A stretch of 39,353 nucleotides of DNA, taken from IMG/VR virus record IMGVR_UViG_3300021178_000007, positions 1 through 39,353 of that record. One strand, written 5' to 3'. The notes under the pieces are model-generated. The model saw only the letters and a program-made list of their open reading frames with translations. It had not been told where the DNA came from and did not search any database. Positions 14,252 to 23,189 of the stretch are shown here, in pieces; position 1 is the first letter of the stretch; every line of letters begins with the position of its first letter. The position numbers and the translations under genes were made by a program. This stretch comes from a virus.

Positions 14252-14446
14252 TTACTCGCTTTTCACTTCTGAGTTAGGAGTTTTAGACTTATCTGCTTCT
14301 ACGGCAGCGTTTATTTTTTCTGCTACAAAATATCTCATTTCATAGAGGACATCATGTAATTCCCCTAATGATGCGTTATTTGGCAGGGTCAACGTATAGA
14401 TTCTATTTTCTTTTTTAACTTCTAAAATTACATTTGACGTAAGCAT
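14252..14446 (-). CDS. Small protein, possible fibre chaperone
   Basis: This 64-residue acidic protein has short beta strands (NRIYTLTLPNN) followed by a helix (LGELHDVLYEMRYFVAEKI) and a disordered tail. Small acidic helical proteins beside fibre genes are often assembly chaperones, but nothing specific identifies one here. It is tightly packed between its neighbours. Confidence 0.5.
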   Translation of the reverse strand: MLTSNVILEVKKENRIYTLTLPNNASLGELHDVLYEMRYFVAEKINAAVEADKSKTPNSEVKSE

Positions 14447-14453
14447 TTTTCTC

Positions 14454-15212
14454 CTATAGTAATCCGCAAGAATATGATACGAGATCTACTTCTGAGGCTG
14501 CTGCTGCTGAAACGGTATAATGAATCCAAGGAATAAAATTAAGACCAGTTCCCATTTGTGCAGCTACTACAGTTGTTGGGGCGATGAGTAAACCGTTAGC
14601 ATTAGCCCACAAATAAGTGACGTTTCCTGAACCATCAATATTAACTTGAAGAGTAAAGTTAGTGGCAGCTGTCGCAACGTTTGTGGTGTCTGTTTTTACA
14701 TATGCACTGGCTATTCCTGTTTGAGTCTGTATATGGCCAGATGTTCCAGAAACTCCGATAATTGCGTAATCTGTATAAGTTGTGAGCGGAGAAGCTGCGT
14801 AAGTTGCTTGTTTTCTAAAACCAACGCTTAATTCTGTTACGTTAGCGAGTGTATTTATATTGAAAGTAGCTCTAACAAAGAATGATGGGGATGTTCTAGT
14901 GACAAAACAGTTTTTAATTGCTGCGTTGTTTCCTTGGGTGATCTCAATTTCTTTTGAAGCTGCATTGCAAAGAGCTCCAATATTTAAACCATCGTTCAAA
15001 ATGGTTCCCATTGATGGAGCAACTACAGACGTAGCTACTGTGTTATATTGTTCAAAATATCTACCATCTATGTACCACATATTGGTATGGTTTACAGTAA
15101 CAACACCAATTGAAGCTGCTGCGATAGCTTCTTGAACTATCGGAAGACCTGTAAAAGCCACATAATCATTTCTATCATTTGCTAAGTATGGGCCTGGATA
15201 TACGTTTGGCAT
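14454..15212 (-). CDS. Virion protein, probable fibre or receptor-binding component
   Basis: This is a 252-residue beta-rich protein. After an N-terminal segment (PGPYLANDRNDYVAFTGLP) it shows a jelly-roll-like alternation with S-F-F-V-R-A-T-F-N-I and the strand FTLQVNIDGSGNVTYLWANG-like region, comparable with the C-terminal domain of the 10160-10969 protein. A glycan-binding domain is plausible. It sits within the fibre cluster. Confidence 0.55.
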   Translation of the reverse strand: MPNVYPGPYLANDRNDYVAFTGLPIVQEAIAAASIGVVTVNHTNMWYIDGRYFEQYNTVATSVVAPSMGTILNDGLNIGALCNAASKEIEITQGNNAAIKNCFVTRTSPSFFVRATFNINTLANVTELSVGFRKQATYAASPLTTYTDYAIIGVSGTSGHIQTQTGIASAYVKTDTTNVATAATNFTLQVNIDGSGNVTYLWANANGLLIAPTTVVAAQMGTGLNFIPWIHYTVSAAAASEVDLVSYSCGLL

Positions 15213-15224
15213 TTTATTTTCCTC

Positions 15225-16271
15225 TTATACGAATGTTAATGTTCCGGATGAACTGTCTATAACCCAAATAGTTGAAGCTCCACCTACTGTTGCTAGCATT
15301 GTCACAGAATTGTATCTGTTTGTAGAAGATAGACTCCCTGTAGCCCCCGTGGTCGTTGTTTGTGCGTTCATCTTAATTGCTTGGTTAGCATTTTGAGCAA
15401 TTGTCCATCCGCCTGCTCCGTTACCAACCACTGTCATAGTAGTACCTTGGGCGGCTGTGGCTGGTAATGTAAAAGTAACTAGACCCGCATTGTCAGCAAT
15501 ATAAGTTGTATTTACAGCCATTGCCTGAGATGTTCCAGTAACATCGACAACGTTTAAAGAAGGAATTGCTTGAAAAGTTGGGTTTGCTCCTGTATTTCCT
15601 GCTAAAACTGTACCCGTTGCACCTACGGCAGTTGATCCAACTGCATTTGAGGCTCCTCCTAAAACAACTCCAAACTGTGTCACCGCATTTGCTGTAACTG
15701 CACTTGTTCCATTTCCTGTGAGAACTCCTGTTAGAGTGACTGCCCCAGTTCCGCCACCTGCAACAACGGCAGTTCCAAAAATAGGATCTGCCGCAACTCC
15801 TTGAGCAATTAAAGGAATTCCAGACGTTGCATTAGGGCCAGCTGTGCCAATTGAACTAGTTCCTTCTCCAAGGAGAACACTATGAGCTGTATAAGTCGTA
15901 GGTGTATAGGGTCCTGCTAAAGTAAATGTTAAAAGATGAGCTCCTGCTACAATGGTTAAGTTACCGTTAGCACTTGTTAATTGGATATTTCCTGCTATTG
16001 GCGTCACAACTGTTCCAGCAGTATCAGTAAGAGTGTCAACGTTACCTGACGCAGTTCCTAAAAGTTCCCACTGAGGAACGCCACTTGAAAAACCTGCTAG
16101 AAAATATAAATTTCCAGTACCTGCGGGCTCAGCATTAAGCCATAGAGTTCCGGGTGAATATTGATTATCATTTGAGTTAGGTGCTCTTGATGCGACTTGA
16201 ATAGTTTCAATTGCTGCCCCGGAAGGAGAATCCCCGTAGATGAATGAACTTGGAATAAATGGTGAAGTCAT
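15225..16271 (-). CDS. Repetitive tail fibre protein
   Basis: This is a 348-residue fibre. Residues 1-75 contain SPGTLWLNAEP and a W-E-L-L-G-T-A-S-G-N motif typical of phage fibre attachment parts. Modules TAHSVLLGEGTSS and FGVVLGGASNAVGST (about 130-215) are shared with the 10973-12553 fibre. The last 100 residues form a beta domain common at the tip of such fibres (IADNAGLVTFTLP ... STIWVIDSSSGTLTFV). It is the first gene of the fibre transcription unit behind a divergent intergenic region at 16272-16356. Confidence 0.75.
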   Translation of the reverse strand: MTSPFIPSSFIYGDSPSGAAIETIQVASRAPNSNDNQYSPGTLWLNAEPAGTGNLYFLAGFSSGVPQWELLGTASGNVDTLTDTAGTVVTPIAGNIQLTSANGNLTIVAGAHLLTFTLAGPYTPTTYTAHSVLLGEGTSSIGTAGPNATSGIPLIAQGVAADPIFGTAVVAGGGTGAVTLTGVLTGNGTSAVTANAVTQFGVVLGGASNAVGSTAVGATGTVLAGNTGANPTFQAIPSLNVVDVTGTSQAMAVNTTYIADNAGLVTFTLPATAAQGTTMTVVGNGAGGWTIAQNANQAIKMNAQTTTTGATGSLSSTNRYNSVTMLATVGGASTIWVIDSSSGTLTFV

Positions 16272-16291
16272 AAAGCCTCGTTTTTATTTTG

Positions 16292-16306
16292 ATTTCACTA
16301 TGAAAT
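16292..16306. promoter_or_regulatory. ATTTCA-N3-TGAAAT inverted repeat before the fibre genes
   Basis: ATTTCA-CTA-TGAAAT lies between the divergent 15225-16271 (-) and 16357 (+) genes. The minus-strand text ATAGTGAAA here also occurs before the scaffold gene and, as ATAGTGTAAA, before the 19574-20131 gene. It may be part of a late promoter or activator site. A second repeat, ATAATCC ... GGATTAT, lies at about 16325-16357. Confidence 0.35.
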
Positions 16307-16356
16307 ATTAAATATTTAATTTACATAATCCCGATTAAGCATGATGATGCAGGATT

Positions 16357-16563
16357 ATGCATTCTGAGTTTTATTCAATCAAAGAAGCTGCTATAGTGTT
16401 TGGGGTTCATCAAAGCACAATACGAAGAGCCCTGAAAAAAGGGTTCTTGATAGCTATAAGGATAGGCAATGGACCTAAAAGCCCTTATAGGATATCTCGT
16501 AAGAGTATAGAGGCTATACATCACTCGATTTTGAAGGACTTAACACAAAGGGCACAAAAATGA
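16357..16563 (+). CDS. Excisionase/MerR-like helix-turn-helix protein
   Basis: This 68-residue DNA-binding protein has the HTH_17 pattern: YSIKEAAIVFGVHQSTIRRALKKG, then a basic wing region (IRIGNGPKSPYRISRKSIEAI). Members act as excisionases or small regulators. No integrase is present in the window, so a transcription regulator of the neighbouring fibre genes or of the small plus-strand operon it leads is more likely. It overlaps the following ATG by four bases. Confidence 0.7.
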   Translation: MHSEFYSIKEAAIVFGVHQSTIRRALKKGFLIAIRIGNGPKSPYRISRKSIEAIHHSILKDLTQRAQK

Positions 16564-16805
16564 ATGAAAATAAACAAAAAATACAATGGCAGCCTTTAGT
16601 AGAGCTTATTGTTGTTCTGATGACTATTCTTGGATCAACGATACCTTTGTATATACACACAGATAGCAAATTGACAGACGCTATGTCCAAAATTGATGCT
16701 ACTTTACAAGGAATGAAAGAAGATATGAGGGATTTTCACACTAAACTAGTATTACAAGACCAAGAATATAAAAATCATTTACTCCAATTTCATAGGGACA
16801 AATAA
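16560..16805 (+). CDS. Membrane-anchored coiled-coil microprotein
   Basis: This is an 81-residue protein. After a short polar leader comes a membrane helix (residues 13-30, LVELIVVLMTILGSTIPL) and then a long charged helix ending DFHTKLVLQDQEYKNHLLQ. This end is nearly the same as in the 2354-2635 product (DFHGKL ... LQDQEFKNH), showing common descent. It is coupled by overlap to the HTH gene upstream. The repeated occurrence of this design suggests a real but unknown phage function. Confidence 0.65.
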   Translation: MNENKQKIQWQPLVELIVVLMTILGSTIPLYIHTDSKLTDAMSKIDATLQGMKEDMRDFHTKLVLQDQEYKNHLLQFHRDK

Positions 16806-16806
16806 A

Positions 16807-17052
16807 ATGCAAGAGTTAATTATTGATTTTTTAAAGGCTGTAAATATAGCTGAACTATTGGCTATAGGAGGAATGTTTTGGTTTTTTTATAATAGATTAG
16901 ATAAAAAAATAGAAAAACTAGAAGAAAAAACAGATAAACTTGCACAAAAAGTTGAAGATATTGACAAACGTCTTTGTCGTATAGAGGGAAGCTTATCAAC
17001 CCAGGGACATTGTCTTTTCAATCAGAATAAATCGGAACAAAAGGCACTATAA
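16807..17052 (+). CDS. Membrane-anchored coiled-coil microprotein
   Basis: This is an 81-residue protein. Residues 15-28 form a short hydrophobic helix (ELLAIGGMFWFFYNRL), followed by a textbook heptad coiled coil of about 35 residues (DKKIEKLEEKTDKLAQKVEDI) and a tail with two cysteines. Same design as its neighbour, with one base between stop and start. Function unknown. Confidence 0.6.
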   Translation: MQELIIDFLKAVNIAELLAIGGMFWFFYNRLDKKIEKLEEKTDKLAQKVEDIDKRLCRIEGSLSTQGHCLFNQNKSEQKAL

Positions 17053-17127
17053 TAAACTATATTTTATGAATTATTTAATTGTATTTTAATATTATTCCAG
17101 ATATCCTAACTATATAGGAGTATATAA

Positions 17128-17214
17128 ATGTTTTTAGCTTTTTCGGTTTCCATCCTGTATTTAATAGGAAGTTTCATTTGTGAGAGATTAGATGAATACT
17201 ATGAAGAATTCTAG
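17128..17214 (+). CDS. Possible 28-residue membrane peptide
   Basis: A short frame with TAGGAG upstream encodes a hydrophobic helix (MFLAFSVSILYLIGSFIC) and an acidic, tyrosine-rich tail. Its TAG shares CTAG with the stop of the convergent 17211-18482 gene. Size makes it uncertain. Confidence 0.35.
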   Translation: MFLAFSVSILYLIGSFICERLDEYYEEF

Positions 17215-18482
17215 CGAATTTTTTCTGCGATTTTATCTTCATATTTCCTTAAAGCCGAAGCATCTTGCGCCGCTGCGGCAGACATTGCTTTAATATAATA
17301 TTTTTGTAACTCAGGACTTTTCATAATTCTAGTGATGAAATCAACTCCTTTTGCTGATGCTTTAGTTCCCATAGCAACTCCTAAAGATGGCAATATATAT
17401 TCAGGATGGCCTAAAGCTGCTTCTGCTAAAACAGTTCCTATGATCGATTTCGTTCCTAAAACCTTATTGATAAAATTAGATGCTTTACTTCCTTGCATTA
17501 CAGCTCCATAAATCTCATTTGCTGGTCTATATGCTTTCGAAAATTCGGGATTCAATTTTTCATAAGGTTTGATAGCTTTATCAATTTCACCACCCAATTT
17601 TTTTAGGAGGATTTTTTCTCTTCTTAAAAGTTCTGGGTCGCCCATCAGTGTACTAATATCTCTTTTTGCTGCTGTCAATTCATCTACAGGCAATTTTCCA
17701 TTCTTAATTTTTGATAAAAGTTTTTCTGTTGGTTTCAGAACTAAATTTTTAGCAGTGGTCTCAACTCCCTTTTCAAGATCTGTTTTTAAATTCACCAAAT
17801 TATTTTCAAAATTTCTTACTTGAATAGAAGCCCCTTTTGCTAATTTATTTGCCTTGTCATACTGACTACTAGCGTATTTCATGGCCCCTTTGGGATTCAA
17901 AGTAGAAAGCATAAACATAGTTCCCAGTTTGCCTGCTTCTTGACCTCCTTCTCCAACTCCTAATATTTCAAGACCTTTTTTCGCTGCAATTGCTCCTAGA
18001 CCAACACCTAAAGCTTTTCTAAATTTCATTGGACCAATTAAACTAGTCACTGTTTCTGCAATTTCGTCAGAAGTTTTTTCTGTAGGAGTTTTAGCGGATG
18101 TGTAACCACCTGTTAATTCCTCAGAAATTCCTTTTAACTCAGAAGAAGTAGGCTGTCTGTATTCTTTTAATTTTTCTCTTCCTTCTTCTGAAAGTTTATG
18201 TCCTATAGCTTTTTCCAGTCCAAAAATAACTCCACTCTGTACAATACTTCCTATATCTCCAGGAATACCACCTATTGTTTCAGCTACTCTAGAGACAGTT
18301 CTTGCTGCATGTCTAGGAATCTTTTGTGAAATAGTTTCTTCCTTTTTTGGTTCATGGTCTTGTTCTTTAAATTGATTCCAGTCGAAAGGTTGTTGCGATT
18401 GATTTTCAACATCAATTTCAGATTTCGTTGAAGATTTAGGTTCCACTACTTCAAACTGATTCCAATCAAAATTTACACTCAT
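17211..18482 (-). CDS. Probable ejection (internal virion) protein
   Basis: This is a 423-residue protein. The N-terminus carries the motif FDWNQF twice (about 4-9 and 33-38), which may be a docking peptide. A disordered, charged region is followed by glycine- and alanine-rich hydrophobic stretches (about 65-90, 155-185, 345-380) separated by charged helices. This layout suits proteins packed in the head and injected into the host envelope, as for P22 and T7 ejection proteins. It is cotranscribed with the two preceding genes and overlaps the next by four bases. The specific family is not recognised. Confidence 0.6.
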   Translation of the reverse strand: MSVNFDWNQFEVVEPKSSTKSEIDVENQSQQPFDWNQFKEQDHEPKKEETISQKIPRHAARTVSRVAETIGGIPGDIGSIVQSGVIFGLEKAIGHKLSEEGREKLKEYRQPTSSELKGISEELTGGYTSAKTPTEKTSDEIAETVTSLIGPMKFRKALGVGLGAIAAKKGLEILGVGEGGQEAGKLGTMFMLSTLNPKGAMKYASSQYDKANKLAKGASIQVRNFENNLVNLKTDLEKGVETTAKNLVLKPTEKLLSKIKNGKLPVDELTAAKRDISTLMGDPELLRREKILLKKLGGEIDKAIKPYEKLNPEFSKAYRPANEIYGAVMQGSKASNFINKVLGTKSIIGTVLAEAALGHPEYILPSLGVAMGTKASAKGVDFITRIMKSPELQKYYIKAMSAAAAQDASALRKYEDKIAEKIR

Positions 18483-19561
18483 TTGATGAGTTCTCCACCA
18501 GATTCTATAGCCTGTTGCAACATAGATCTTGGAACGATTCTTATTTTTCCATCAGGACTTTTAATATTCACATTTTCGGATTCATTTATACTTTTGAATT
18601 GATCAGCTAATTTATCTAGTTTGTCTTCTGATTTGTCCAAAACTTTCTCGTGTAAATCAGGAGGTAATCTTTTTGGATTTTCTTTTTTTATTTCTCTATA
18701 AGCATCGTAGTATATTCTTTTTCCTTCATTCAAAAGTTTCCATTGTTTTATAAGTTTTTTTTGTCCTTCTTCACTATTTAAAAGAGAAGGAATTGACTTC
18801 ATAAAGCTTTGGACTTCAGACTGAAGAATTCTAGAACCATAAGTACCTTGAATATTTTTCATTAGCTCCTGTGAAAGTTTTTCAAACTGTTCTGCTCCAG
18901 GATTTTCTAAAACTCCAATAGGTATCCCTAATTTATTTAAAAAAGCTACGGATATTGGTTTAGGTAGGTTTCCACTAGAGGAAATATTTTCCATCTGATC
19001 CAGTATCATTTTGTCTCTTTTATATCCTTCAAATCCCCCCAATACTTTTTCCACATAATCTTTATTATCTTTAAAACTTTGATAGTCTATTTTTTCTTCA
19101 GCTCTTTTTTGAGATATAGCGGAATCCTTCTGTTGCTGGATGATTTTAGCTAAATTTGGATTGATTGTAGAAATTTGTGCAATTTGCTGATCAGAAATTT
19201 GGGAGGGATCAAATTGTTGTTGTGGTGTCTGTGTTTGTTGTGGCTCTTGATTTTGTTGTGATTGTTGATTTCTAGAATCTCCATATAGATTTTTAATCAT
19301 ATCGAATTCTTGTTGTTGTCTCTGACCTTTTAATAAATCTTGAGCGAAAACTTTCTGTAATTCGGGCGGTAAACCTGCGATTTCTGGTCCTAATTTTTCT
19401 TGAATCGATTTTTGTTGCTGTTGACGAAGAGCTTCTTGCTGTTTTTGTTGTTCTTGAATATTTTGCTGTTTATAAAGTTCCGGAAAACGGCTTCCAAACT
19501 GACTCAAGGCCTCTGCAATTCCAGAGAACATATTTCGTTTTGGAGGTAAAATCGATACCAT
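18479..19561 (-). CDS. Glutamine-rich probable ejection protein
   Basis: This is a 360-residue protein. Residues 30-150 are dominated by glutamine runs; a helical C-terminal half follows. The start MVSILPPKRNMFSGIAEALSQ contains a short amphipathic helix. Glutamine-rich helical proteins between hub and fibre genes in short-tailed phages are commonly internal virion proteins. It overlaps the 17211-18482 gene by four bases, so the two are probably made together and may form one ejection complex. Confidence 0.55.
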   Translation of the reverse strand: MVSILPPKRNMFSGIAEALSQFGSRFPELYKQQNIQEQQKQQEALRQQQQKSIQEKLGPEIAGLPPELQKVFAQDLLKGQRQQQEFDMIKNLYGDSRNQQSQQNQEPQQTQTPQQQFDPSQISDQQIAQISTINPNLAKIIQQQKDSAISQKRAEEKIDYQSFKDNKDYVEKVLGGFEGYKRDKMILDQMENISSSGNLPKPISVAFLNKLGIPIGVLENPGAEQFEKLSQELMKNIQGTYGSRILQSEVQSFMKSIPSLLNSEEGQKKLIKQWKLLNEGKRIYYDAYREIKKENPKRLPPDLHEKVLDKSEDKLDKLADQFKSINESENVNIKSPDGKIRIVPRSMLQQAIESGGELIK

Positions 19562-19573
19562 AAAATTATTCCT

Positions 19574-20131
19574 TTAATAACTTGAGGGCTGGTAAGTGTT
19601 CTTTGTGGGTTGCAAAGCAGTCTGAAGTTGTTGCATATAGTTCATAAATGGTTGTTGCGCATACTGTAGACCTTGATTGACTCCTTGCTGTTGCATTCCG
19701 CCCCTGAGAGCTGCAATATTCGTGTGCAGATTAGATCCTTCACGAGCTAACTGGTTTCTAAAACCTGTAGATCCTAAAGATCCTCCCGATCCCATACCTG
19801 CAAATCTATTGGCCAAACCTGGAATAGTTTCTTCTTCGAATTGCCTTTGTAATGGCGCTTCGAAACTTTTAAAGAAGTTTGGATCATTGAAAAGATTTGA
19901 AAGCCAATCTTGACCCTGCTGGAAGTTCTGATTCTGGTTAATGTCCGGGGCTCCACCTTTCAGTTTGGATAACATATCATCTAAAAATCCCAATTGATTT
20001 TTATTGAAAGTCGATCCGGAACCACCAGCGTTTCCCGTTATTCCTTTTAAAAGCGGTCCCATAATAGACGCAATTGCAGAAAGTATTGCTGGATCAAATG
20101 CCGCTGCTGCTGCTACCGGTGCTGCTGCCAT
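19574..20131 (-). CDS. Probable ejection protein with hydrophobic N-terminus
   Basis: This is a 185-residue protein. The first 35 residues are alanine-rich and hydrophobic (AAAAFDPAILSAIASIMGPLLKGI), then come a glycine linker, an aromatic region and a glutamine/asparagine-rich C-terminus (QQQGVNQGLQYAQQPF). Similar proteins occur as internal core or injected proteins in T7-like and related phages. It lies first in a minus-strand group with the glutamine-rich and FDWNQF proteins. ATAGTGTAAA occurs upstream as in other late genes. Confidence 0.55.
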   Translation of the reverse strand: MAAAPVAAAAAFDPAILSAIASIMGPLLKGITGNAGGSGSTFNKNQLGFLDDMLSKLKGGAPDINQNQNFQQGQDWLSNLFNDPNFFKSFEAPLQRQFEEETIPGLANRFAGMGSGGSLGSTGFRNQLAREGSNLHTNIAALRGGMQQQGVNQGLQYAQQPFMNYMQQLQTALQPTKNTYQPSSY

Positions 20132-20183
20132 AAAAACCTCATAATTTTATTTTTACACTATCATTTATTTCTTTTTAAGTGTA

Positions 20184-20696
20184 TCAAGTTCCGTTTCTAA
20201 TATATTCGATGATGATGAAGCCCTGATAAGCAGCTCTATTCCCATCTGTATTTATCACTAGTTGAGTATCAGACATAGAAAAACCTATCCTAGCATCACC
20301 TCGGCTAAAAAAACTAAAGTAGTCTCCATCCCCTGCGCCAACTGCTGAACATGGCTTAGAAGCACTTCCGTATACCAAAGAAATTATAAATTGAGAGTTA
20401 ACGTTAGGAATAGGCAAAGTGATTGTTTGAGGAATAAAACTCTTAATTCTTGCTATAGCCTGATATCCATTACGAACTATTTTGGTAGTATCATAGATAA
20501 ATTTATTACCGTTAAAATTTTCTGTGTCTTGAGTATAGGCGCCTATCTTCTTATCATTGACCACATCAGAAATGGCGCTGAGCTTGTCATTTAAAAATAT
20601 TCTTTGCCTATCATCTTCCTCAGGTATATTAAAAGTAGCCGGAAGGAATGGCGTAAATAAGTTGCTAGGATCTGTAGGTTCAACAGGAGCTGTCAT
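20184..20696 (-). CDS. Tail-associated protein
   Basis: This 170-residue protein is encoded directly after the hub gene and overlaps it by four bases. It has an N-terminal proline-rich leader, a helix, and then a beta-rich domain with RIGFSMSDTQLVINTDGNRA. Position suggests a tail component attached to the hub or needle, but no family is recognised. Confidence 0.5.
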   Translation of the reverse strand: MTAPVEPTDPSNLFTPFLPATFNIPEEDDRQRIFLNDKLSAISDVVNDKKIGAYTQDTENFNGNKFIYDTTKIVRNGYQAIARIKSFIPQTITLPIPNVNSQFIISLVYGSASKPCSAVGAGDGDYFSFFSRGDARIGFSMSDTQLVINTDGNRAAYQGFIIIEYIRNGT

Positions 20697-23188
20697 ACTA
20701 ATCTTCCACCTTTTCTCATGGTGAATATCATGCTTAATATTTCGATATTTTCTGAATTTATACGATTTACTGCCATTTGTTGATCAGAAAGAGTGATTTG
20801 TATCTGTAAACTTTGAGCTATTACATCACAAAATAGTCGGTTAATAGACTGATCTCCTGAACCTATTTGATATGGATTAGCTGAAGTTAATAATACATTT
20901 GATTGTAAATTGTCAGGCAATGGAGCATTAGCAGAAAGATTTGAACTATCGGGAAATACGTTTACCGTAAATTGACCTGCTTCTGTCAAGTCTGTGTAGA
21001 AATCAATCTTGCTTAGCCTAGCCCGTTGATCTTCCTTAAAGAAATTGAATATTTTAGTCTGTATGTCTATTCCAGAAATCTTTGTTATTAGTCCACCGCC
21101 ACCGTAAGCGCCTGTTAAATTTACCGGGACAATCTTTTGATCAGGATTAACGGAGACCACTCTTACGTATACAGCAGTAGAAACACCTAACACGGGGTTA
21201 AAAGTTAATGAAATTTGTCCTGTCTTATAGTTAATAGTTCCCACTGTGTTTGCCACATTTGATGTAAGAATTCCATCTAAGTTAGGATCTGTAAATACAA
21301 TCGTTCCGACGTTTATTTGTACAGATCCGGATAAAATTGGCACAAAGTTGATCACAGTGCTAAATGTTGCTCCTATGGCATTTCCTGCTAAAACAGGTTC
21401 GAATTCAGTTAAACCAAACGTGCTGACAGCATTAGTAGGATTAACAATTTGAAAATTCCTTCCATTTAGAGAAACTCCGTCATCACTTGTGGTTCCTGTA
21501 ACTCCACTTAAACTTATCCAATAACCAGGTTGTAAATTGTGATTGGTGCTAGTTAAAAGATTGCCTGCAATAGATAGAATGAAAAGACTTGCGCTATTTG
21601 GACCATTAGTTTGATCTAGCAATAGAACAAACCCTTGCTGATTTCCTGCAACAATCGTTTCTTGACCTGCTGCAACTCCTTGTATTTGACTACTTCTATT
21701 TCCGTAAGATGACCATGGATCTACCAAAGAATTCCATGTGTCACCAGCATTTGAATTAGAAGGATAGAAATATCCAAAACAGGTAAAACAATCATCAAAA
21801 TATGCCCAATTTTTTGTATCATAATTGTAAACCAATACTAAATCTGGGTATATTCCAGTGCTATTCACAACGCTAGGAATAGTCCAATAAGTAAGTCTAG
21901 TCTCAAAAGTTCTTATTCCATAGACGCGGTTATTTCCGTTATTTGCTTCTCTGATATCGAAAATGTCGTTGGGTATTTTTTCATCAAATCGGATGACATC
22001 ATTTGCATCACTAATCACTATCCCTCTATTTCCTATGGCCATTAGGCCTTTATCAAAGGGTATAGTACTGAAGGGAGAGCTTGCGCCCAATTCCACATTT
22101 ATCCTCTCCCAAACAAAAGGGTTCTGGGCATTGTTAACGAATCTTAGGCGCCAAGTACTTCTTTCAAAATAAACGATCAAAACATCTCTTATAAATCCTG
22201 CCCCAACAATGACTTCTTGAGTTGGTGCGTCATTTGCTCCACCTCTTCCAAATAAGTCATCTCTAGCCGTTTTAAAGTCTGCCGTTTGAAGATTTGGAGT
22301 GACGGGAACAGGCTGGGAGTAATAAGGAGTACCAATCTGCGTCCAACGGGCCCGATTTCCGAAGTTTTGTACTCCTGCGTCATTTCCTTCTGTCGTATTC
22401 AGAAAAACTAGATATCCCCTATATGGAAATATTAGTAGAGCCCCAGCTAGTGCATTATTTGGATCGAGTGGAGGATTATAATTTGCCCATCCCGTACCAT
22501 TCGTGAGAACTCCGTAATATCTAATTCCATCTTGTCCAGCTATGCTCACAAAAGAATTTAAAGCTAATCCCCCACTGGAATAAACGTTTGTAGTTTGAAA
22601 AGGAATGGTAAATGTAGAGGCCCCTGTAACAGTTATAACATAAGTATTTCCGTTTAGGTCATCCACGCCGCCCGTAGCTGTACTTGTGATATTTATTATG
22701 GTTACCGTTTGACCTGAAGTAAATCCATGAGGCGAACTCGTCGTAATTGTTGTAAATCCAGCGCCTGCTACAGCGTTGGAAATTGCTATACCATTTAAAC
22801 CAGGTTTCGAATTCGTAGTCCAAAAAGCCCCGGCATAATTTATTGTGTAAAAAAATTGCGAATCAGTCCCACTCCATGTAACTGGCATAACACTCGGAAG
22901 AGAAACAAAAGTTGCAGATCCTGAATCATATCTATAAGCTTGTGTAGTATCGAAAGCGATTAAATCCTGAACATTTACCCCAAAAATTTCCCTAGTTCTA
23001 AGACCCATTACCGGAGTGTTATTTGCTAATCTTCCTAACAGAGTATAGCCCGATCTTCTTACAATTCTGCCTCTAAATTGATAAGCATTAACTAAAGTTT
23101 CAAAAGAATCCTCAGGAGTAGCAAAAGGTTTTAAGTCTTTTCTTAATCCTTCTCCTATGGGTCCAATCATGAATTCTTTTATTGTCAT
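20693..23188 (-). CDS. Tail hub / needle-type stabilisation protein
   Basis: This 831-residue protein has a long beta-rich body, like P22 gp10-type hub proteins of short-tailed phages. The start (LRKDLKPFATPEDSFETLVN...) is followed by repeated blade-like strands (GLRTREIFGVN, YRGYLVFLNTTEGNDAG, RVYGIRTFETRLTYW). At about 150-200 sits an FCCH-type small beta domain (SSPHGFTSGQTVTI ... NGNTYVITV). Size, the absence of tape-measure genes and its place after the connector and three tail proteins support a short-tail hub. Homology to P22 gp10 is inferred from layout only. Confidence 0.6.
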   Translation of the reverse strand: MTIKEFMIGPIGEGLRKDLKPFATPEDSFETLVNAYQFRGRIVRRSGYTLLGRLANNTPVMGLRTREIFGVNVQDLIAFDTTQAYRYDSGSATFVSLPSVMPVTWSGTDSQFFYTINYAGAFWTTNSKPGLNGIAISNAVAGAGFTTITTSSPHGFTSGQTVTIINITSTATGGVDDLNGNTYVITVTGASTFTIPFQTTNVYSSGGLALNSFVSIAGQDGIRYYGVLTNGTGWANYNPPLDPNNALAGALLIFPYRGYLVFLNTTEGNDAGVQNFGNRARWTQIGTPYYSQPVPVTPNLQTADFKTARDDLFGRGGANDAPTQEVIVGAGFIRDVLIVYFERSTWRLRFVNNAQNPFVWERINVELGASSPFSTIPFDKGLMAIGNRGIVISDANDVIRFDEKIPNDIFDIREANNGNNRVYGIRTFETRLTYWTIPSVVNSTGIYPDLVLVYNYDTKNWAYFDDCFTCFGYFYPSNSNAGDTWNSLVDPWSSYGNRSSQIQGVAAGQETIVAGNQQGFVLLLDQTNGPNSASLFILSIAGNLLTSTNHNLQPGYWISLSGVTGTTSDDGVSLNGRNFQIVNPTNAVSTFGLTEFEPVLAGNAIGATFSTVINFVPILSGSVQINVGTIVFTDPNLDGILTSNVANTVGTINYKTGQISLTFNPVLGVSTAVYVRVVSVNPDQKIVPVNLTGAYGGGGLITKISGIDIQTKIFNFFKEDQRARLSKIDFYTDLTEAGQFTVNVFPDSSNLSANAPLPDNLQSNVLLTSANPYQIGSGDQSINRLFCDVIAQSLQIQITLSDQQMAVNRINSENIEILSMIFTMRKGGRLV

Positions 23189-23189
23189 A

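Noticed and set aside
16357-16563. An excisionase partner of an integrase.
   Set aside because: No integrase or attachment site was found; the gene is kept only as a helix-turn-helix regulator.
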